Shown one piece after another: positions 25,700 through 28,647 of a stretch of 28,647 nucleotides of DNA. The notes under the pieces were generated by a model, which saw only the letters and a program-made list of their open reading frames with translations, made no database searches and had not been told where the DNA came from. The position numbers and the translations under genes are program-made. The first letter of the stretch is position 1, and every line of letters starts with the position of its first letter. The stretch is from Johnsonella ignava ATCC 51276 (lineage in GTDB: Bacteria > Bacillota > Clostridia > Lachnospirales > Lachnospiraceae), in NCBI RefSeq assembly GCF_000235445.1, contig NZ_JH378844.1, forward strand, positions 1-28,647, given 5' to 3'.

Positions 25700-25820
25700 T
25701 GTCTCTTAATACCGCCAATATTAATTTAACCTTAATCTCAATCTCATTTAAGTCAGAATTACCTATATGGGAAACATTTACTGCAGATCTATTTAATCCA
25801 CCTAAAATAAAGCTTCCTTT
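25692..25820 (-). pseudogene. Short reading frame ending inside the alkC start, probable gene remnant
   Basis: After a TAG at 25823-25821 the minus strand is open for 42 codons and ends in TAA at 25694-25692, overlapping the alkC ATG. The predicted residues (LGGLNRSAVNVSHIGNSDLN, then EIEIKVKLILAVL) look like protein, but there is no ATG, GTG or TTG start with a ribosome site. It may be the 3' end of a lost gene that was once coupled to alkC. I do not recognise the family. Confidence 0.35.
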
Positions 25821-25922
25821 CTACTAAAACAAGACTTTTATTATTCTTTAATCAATCTAATATTTTTCTGCACATACACTATCTCCTGTGCCATCACTTT
25901 TATTGTCTAACTATACTGATTT

Positions 25923-26900
25923 TCAATCGTAAAATATATTCAACACGCCATTTATATATTCAGGTGCATATTGTATACGACATTTGAACATACCATTCTC
26001 TGAATATATATCCAAATAATTCAGCTTAGCTTCGGAATCAGAAGAAAAATTTCCCGGGAAAAATACATAGTATGAATTAATATGATAATATACCCTATTA
26101 TTATCCGTTATACCATGAGGTTCTCCGTATAAATTTACTATATCTGCATATGTATATTCATCATTTAATTCAAAAAATTGTCTTGTCTGTATTTTTATTT
26201 TTTTCGCATTTAAAACAATTTTTTTATCAATAAAAAGTTTCTTTATATATTTAGTACTGTTAAATTCATCTTCCATATACATAATTAAGCGCTCATTATT
26301 TCCAGAATTATCCTCTACCCTAAACATAAAAACCGGGTTTTCATCTGAATATCCAAACGTATAAGTTTCAAAAAAAGCCAGACCTTCTATCTCATAATAC
26401 CATCTGATAATCCCGGAACCTGTAGATCCTGTAAAATCTCCTATCTCCCGCTTCACATCTGTAAAAGTTGTATCGTAACGAATATTATCGATAAAATATT
26501 CCAAACTCAGATTTTTATTAGTTTCCATCCTTACATCACGAATAACCTTCCCATTCTTTTTATATACTACTTCCCCTAATTTAGGACCATAGTCTAAATA
26601 ATGAGCTGGTAAAACCATAAGCTCTACCTCTATACCATTCTCTAAAACATATACAAACTTACTATGTTCGGAATCTTCATATTTATATCCTTCCCCCAGT
26701 ACTAATATTACTTCACAAATTGGCTCTCCAATCATAGACTCAAACCTATGTTTTGTTGAGTCATCAATTTCATACATATTATTTTTTTTATACACCAATA
26801 TTGCTATAAATAGTACTAGCAATACACCTAGTGATATTATTTTTATATTCTTTTTATTTAAATAATTATTTTTTCCTGATTTAATAAAATTCCAAATCAT
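25923..26900 (-). CDS. Membrane-anchored protein with three BamE-like repeats, function unknown
   Basis: This 325-residue protein has one N-terminal membrane helix (about 20-37) after a basic start, so the rest should be outside the cell. Three stretches share a helix-turn-then-strands plan, about 47-100 (STKHRFESMIGEP), 136-195 (TTFTDVKREIG) and 248-310 (YTYADIVNLYGEPHGI). They resemble the small BamE/SmpA-type or lipoprotein repeat fold, but the match is loose. There is no lipobox Cys. It starts at ATG 26900 behind AAGGAGATATAC and is transcribed from the promoter in repeat copy B. Low-complexity AT-rich DNA (25700-25922) follows it. Confidence 0.7.
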   Translation of the reverse strand: MIWNFIKSGKNNYLNKKNIKIISLGVLLVLFIAILVYKKNNMYEIDDSTKHRFESMIGEPICEVILVLGEGYKYEDSEHSKFVYVLENGIEVELMVLPAHYLDYGPKLGEVVYKKNGKVIRDVRMETNKNLSLEYFIDNIRYDTTFTDVKREIGDFTGSTGSGIIRWYYEIEGLAFFETYTFGYSDENPVFMFRVEDNSGNNERLIMYMEDEFNSTKYIKKLFIDKKIVLNAKKIKIQTRQFFELNDEYTYADIVNLYGEPHGITDNNRVYYHINSYYVFFPGNFSSDSEAKLNYLDIYSENGMFKCRIQYAPEYINGVLNIFYD

Positions 26901-26957
26901 GTATATCTCCTTTTTTTCTTTTAAACATCTTCAGAATTTTTAACTTCTATAAATATT

Positions 26958-27113
26958 AATCAGTTTATACAAACTTGTATCAATATATCCAATTATCTAA
27001 ACGTACATAAATATACAAATATACGACTGTTTTGATGATTTATTAATCCATAAGTATTAGCTGATATTCTTAATATTTTTTCAGAGTATCATAAAATTTT
27101 TACACTGTCAATA
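26958..27113 (-). repeat. Dispersed promoter-bearing repeat, copy B
   Basis: This is the partner of 2981-3137, with one T fewer. The most conserved blocks are TATCAATATAT, TAAACGTACATAAATATA, CGACTGTTTTGATG, TTAATCCATAAGT and TAGCTGATATTCTTAATATTTTTT (plus strand), plus the promoter -35. The inverted repeat of copy A is imperfect here. Confidence 0.85.
27083..27111 (-). promoter_or_regulatory. Promoter of the anchored-protein gene
   Basis: On the minus strand TTGACA (27111-27106), 17 bases, TACTCT (27088-27083), with TG one base before the -10. The layout is the same as at 3107-3135, with one changed base in the -10. The expected leader is about 175 bases. Confidence 0.6.
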
Positions 27114-27285
27114 TAGTTTATACATTTATAATAGTGTATCATTAAACCAAACATGAAAATCTCCCAAATATAACATATTATATCAACTGCTTAAAAGTAC
27201 AGATGGATTATTTTAGTGAAAGTCGCAAACAGATTGCTCAGATAGATTATATATTCACCTTAATATATAGATGCTTTATAATCAA

Positions 27286-27329
27286 AAAACAGCTTAAACA
27301 AGCCAAAAAGCGCCTATCTAAGCTGTTTT
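27286..27329 (-). terminator. Terminator of the rRNA-tRNA operon
   Basis: On the minus strand AAAACAGCTTA pairs perfectly with TAAGCTGTTTT over 11 bases and runs into TTTTTTG, starting 8 bases after the end of tRNA-Lys. Confidence 0.8.
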
Positions 27330-27336
27330 AATTAAA

Positions 27337-27409
27337 TGAGACACCCGGGACTCGAACCCGGGACAACTTGATTAAAAGTCAAGTGCTCTACCACCTGAGC
27401 TAGTATCCC
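27337..27409 (-). tRNA. tRNA-Lys (TTT)
   Basis: A 73-base cloverleaf. Acceptor GGGATAC pairs with GTGTCTC, the anticodon loop is CTTTTAA, the T-loop TTCGAGT. CCA is not encoded. It is the last tRNA before the terminator. Confidence 0.97.
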
Positions 27410-27421
27410 ATACATTATAAA

Positions 27422-27494
<73 letters not shown>

Positions 27495-27506
27495 TAAAAC
27501 TGTAGA

Positions 27507-27580
27507 TTGCGGGAACAGGATTTGAACCTGTGACCTTCGGGTTATGAGCCCGACGAGCTTCCAGACTGCTCCACCCCGCG
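27507..27580 (-). tRNA. Initiator tRNA-fMet (CAT)
   Basis: A 74-base tRNA with anticodon CAT in loop CTCATAA and three G-C pairs (GGG/CCC) below the loop. The first base C faces A at position 72, an unpaired end, which is the mark of bacterial initiator tRNA. The rest of the arm CGCGGGG matches TCCCGCA. CCA is not encoded. Confidence 0.96.
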
Positions 27581-27611
27581 TTAATATAAACTTTTGTTGT
27601 TATAACAAAAA

Positions 27612-27693
27612 TGGGGGAAGATGGATTCGAACCACCGAAGGCAGTGCCAGCAGATTTACAGTCTGTCCCCTTTGGCCTCTCGGGAATTCCCCC
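27612..27693 (-). tRNA. tRNA-Tyr (GTA)
   Basis: An 82-base tRNA with a long variable arm (class II). Acceptor GGGGGAA pairs with TTCCCCC and the anticodon loop is CTGTAAA. CCA is not encoded. Confidence 0.96.
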
Positions 27694-27741
27694 ATAATCC
27701 TATTATGCAGATTACCATTATAAAATATATATGATAATCAA

Positions 27742-27814
27742 AGCCGATAATCGGACTCGAACCGATAACCTGCTGATTACAAATCAGCTGCTCTGCCAAT
27801 TGAGCCATATCGGC
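27742..27814 (-). tRNA. tRNA-Thr (TGT)
   Basis: A 73-base cloverleaf. Acceptor GCCGATA pairs with TATCGGC, the anticodon loop is TTTGTAA. CCA is not encoded. Confidence 0.96.
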
Positions 27815-27885
27815 ACAACACAATATATCTAACTTTTTACAAATCCCAACTATATAATGTAAAACACAAAATACAGTTTGAGAAG

Positions 27886-27958
27886 TGGGACCTATAGGGC
27901 TCGAACCTATGACCCTCTGCTTGTAAGGCAGATGCTCTCCCAGCTGAGCTAAGATCCC
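27886..27958 (-). tRNA. tRNA-Val (TAC)
   Basis: A 73-base cloverleaf. Acceptor GGGATCT pairs with AGGTCCC (one T-G pair), the anticodon loop is CTTACAA. CCA is not encoded. Confidence 0.96.
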
Positions 27959-28007
27959 ATGTTTCCAAGTAAATATACTATATTTTCAAACTTTAGTCAA
28001 GTATAAA

Positions 28008-28081
28008 CGACCCAGATCGGACTCGAACCGACGACCTCCGCCGTGACAGGGCGGCGCTCTAACCAACTGAGCCACTGGGCC
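28008..28081 (-). tRNA. tRNA-Asp (GTC)
   Basis: A 74-base cloverleaf. Acceptor GGCCCAG pairs with CTGGGTC, the anticodon loop is CTGTCAC. CCA is not encoded. It is the first tRNA after 23S rRNA. Confidence 0.96.
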
Positions 28082-28149
28082 AAACTAACTTAAGTTTTAT
28101 CCCCGTACCCTCAAAACCGCATATCAGACAAAATCCACATGCTCCAGCC

Positions 28150-28647
<498 letters not shown>

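Larger units (their letters stand above)
26901..27336. other. Intergenic region with repeat copy B and the tRNA-operon terminator
   Basis: This 436-base gap holds the second promoter repeat (26958-27113), AT-rich DNA with a few short open frames of doubtful value, and the terminator hairpin after tRNA-Lys (27286-27329). Read on the minus strand, a 21-codon frame with a GGGAG site (27154-27089) ends next to the promoter -10. Confidence 0.6.

Noticed and set aside
27203..27331. 42-codon plus-strand frame starting MDYFSESRKQ
   Set aside because: It has no ribosome site, is antisense to the tRNA operon end, and its last codons are the terminator stem.

Overview
The window looks like the chromosome of a low-GC Gram-positive anaerobe of the class Clostridia, most likely Lachnospiraceae. 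The grounds are a complete type II fatty-acid synthesis (FAS II) operon that uses the flavin enoyl reductase FabK, a fused AccD-AccA carboxyltransferase, a holB-ricT-trmN6-rsmI block as in Firmicutes, AT-rich spacers, frequent TTG starts, and tRNA genes without encoded CCA. The genus is inference.

Layout. (1) Positions 1-2797, minus: a large secreted Gly-rich surface protein that runs off the left edge. Behind its start are a promoter-bearing repeat (copy A, 2981-3137) and a decayed transposase start (3151-3306). (2) 3465-14369, minus: a fatty-acid operon read fabH-acpP-fabK-fabD-fabG-fabF-accB-fabZ-accC-accDA-NPD/FabK-like flavoprotein, with a clear promoter before fabH and a hairpin terminator after the last gene. 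It encodes malonyl-CoA supply, malonyl transfer, initiation and the whole elongation cycle. (3) 14479-22940, minus: rsmI, trmN6, ricT, holB, a guanylate-kinase-like gene, an Orn/Lys/Arg decarboxylase-family gene split at a T9 run, and a 948-residue membrane protein with a sigma-70 region 2-like N-terminus and a probable extracellular propeller. (4) 23403-24575, plus: a small OB-like protein and an XRE-type regulator, separated by terminator-like hairpins. (5) 24673-26900, minus: a truncated alpha/beta hydrolase, an AlkC-type DNA glycosylase and an anchored protein of unknown function. The last has the same promoter repeat (copy B, 26958-27113) as the surface protein 24 kb away. (6) 27337 to the right edge, minus: the 3' end of 23S rRNA followed directly by tRNA-Asp, Val, Thr, Tyr, fMet, Phe and Lys and a terminator, with no 5S gene in between.

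Most of the window is well-conserved housekeeping DNA. The most unusual items are the sigma2-like transmembrane protein, the promoter repeat shared by two exported-protein genes, and the homopolymer frameshift in the decarboxylase gene. All calls come from reading the sequence; no database search was possible.
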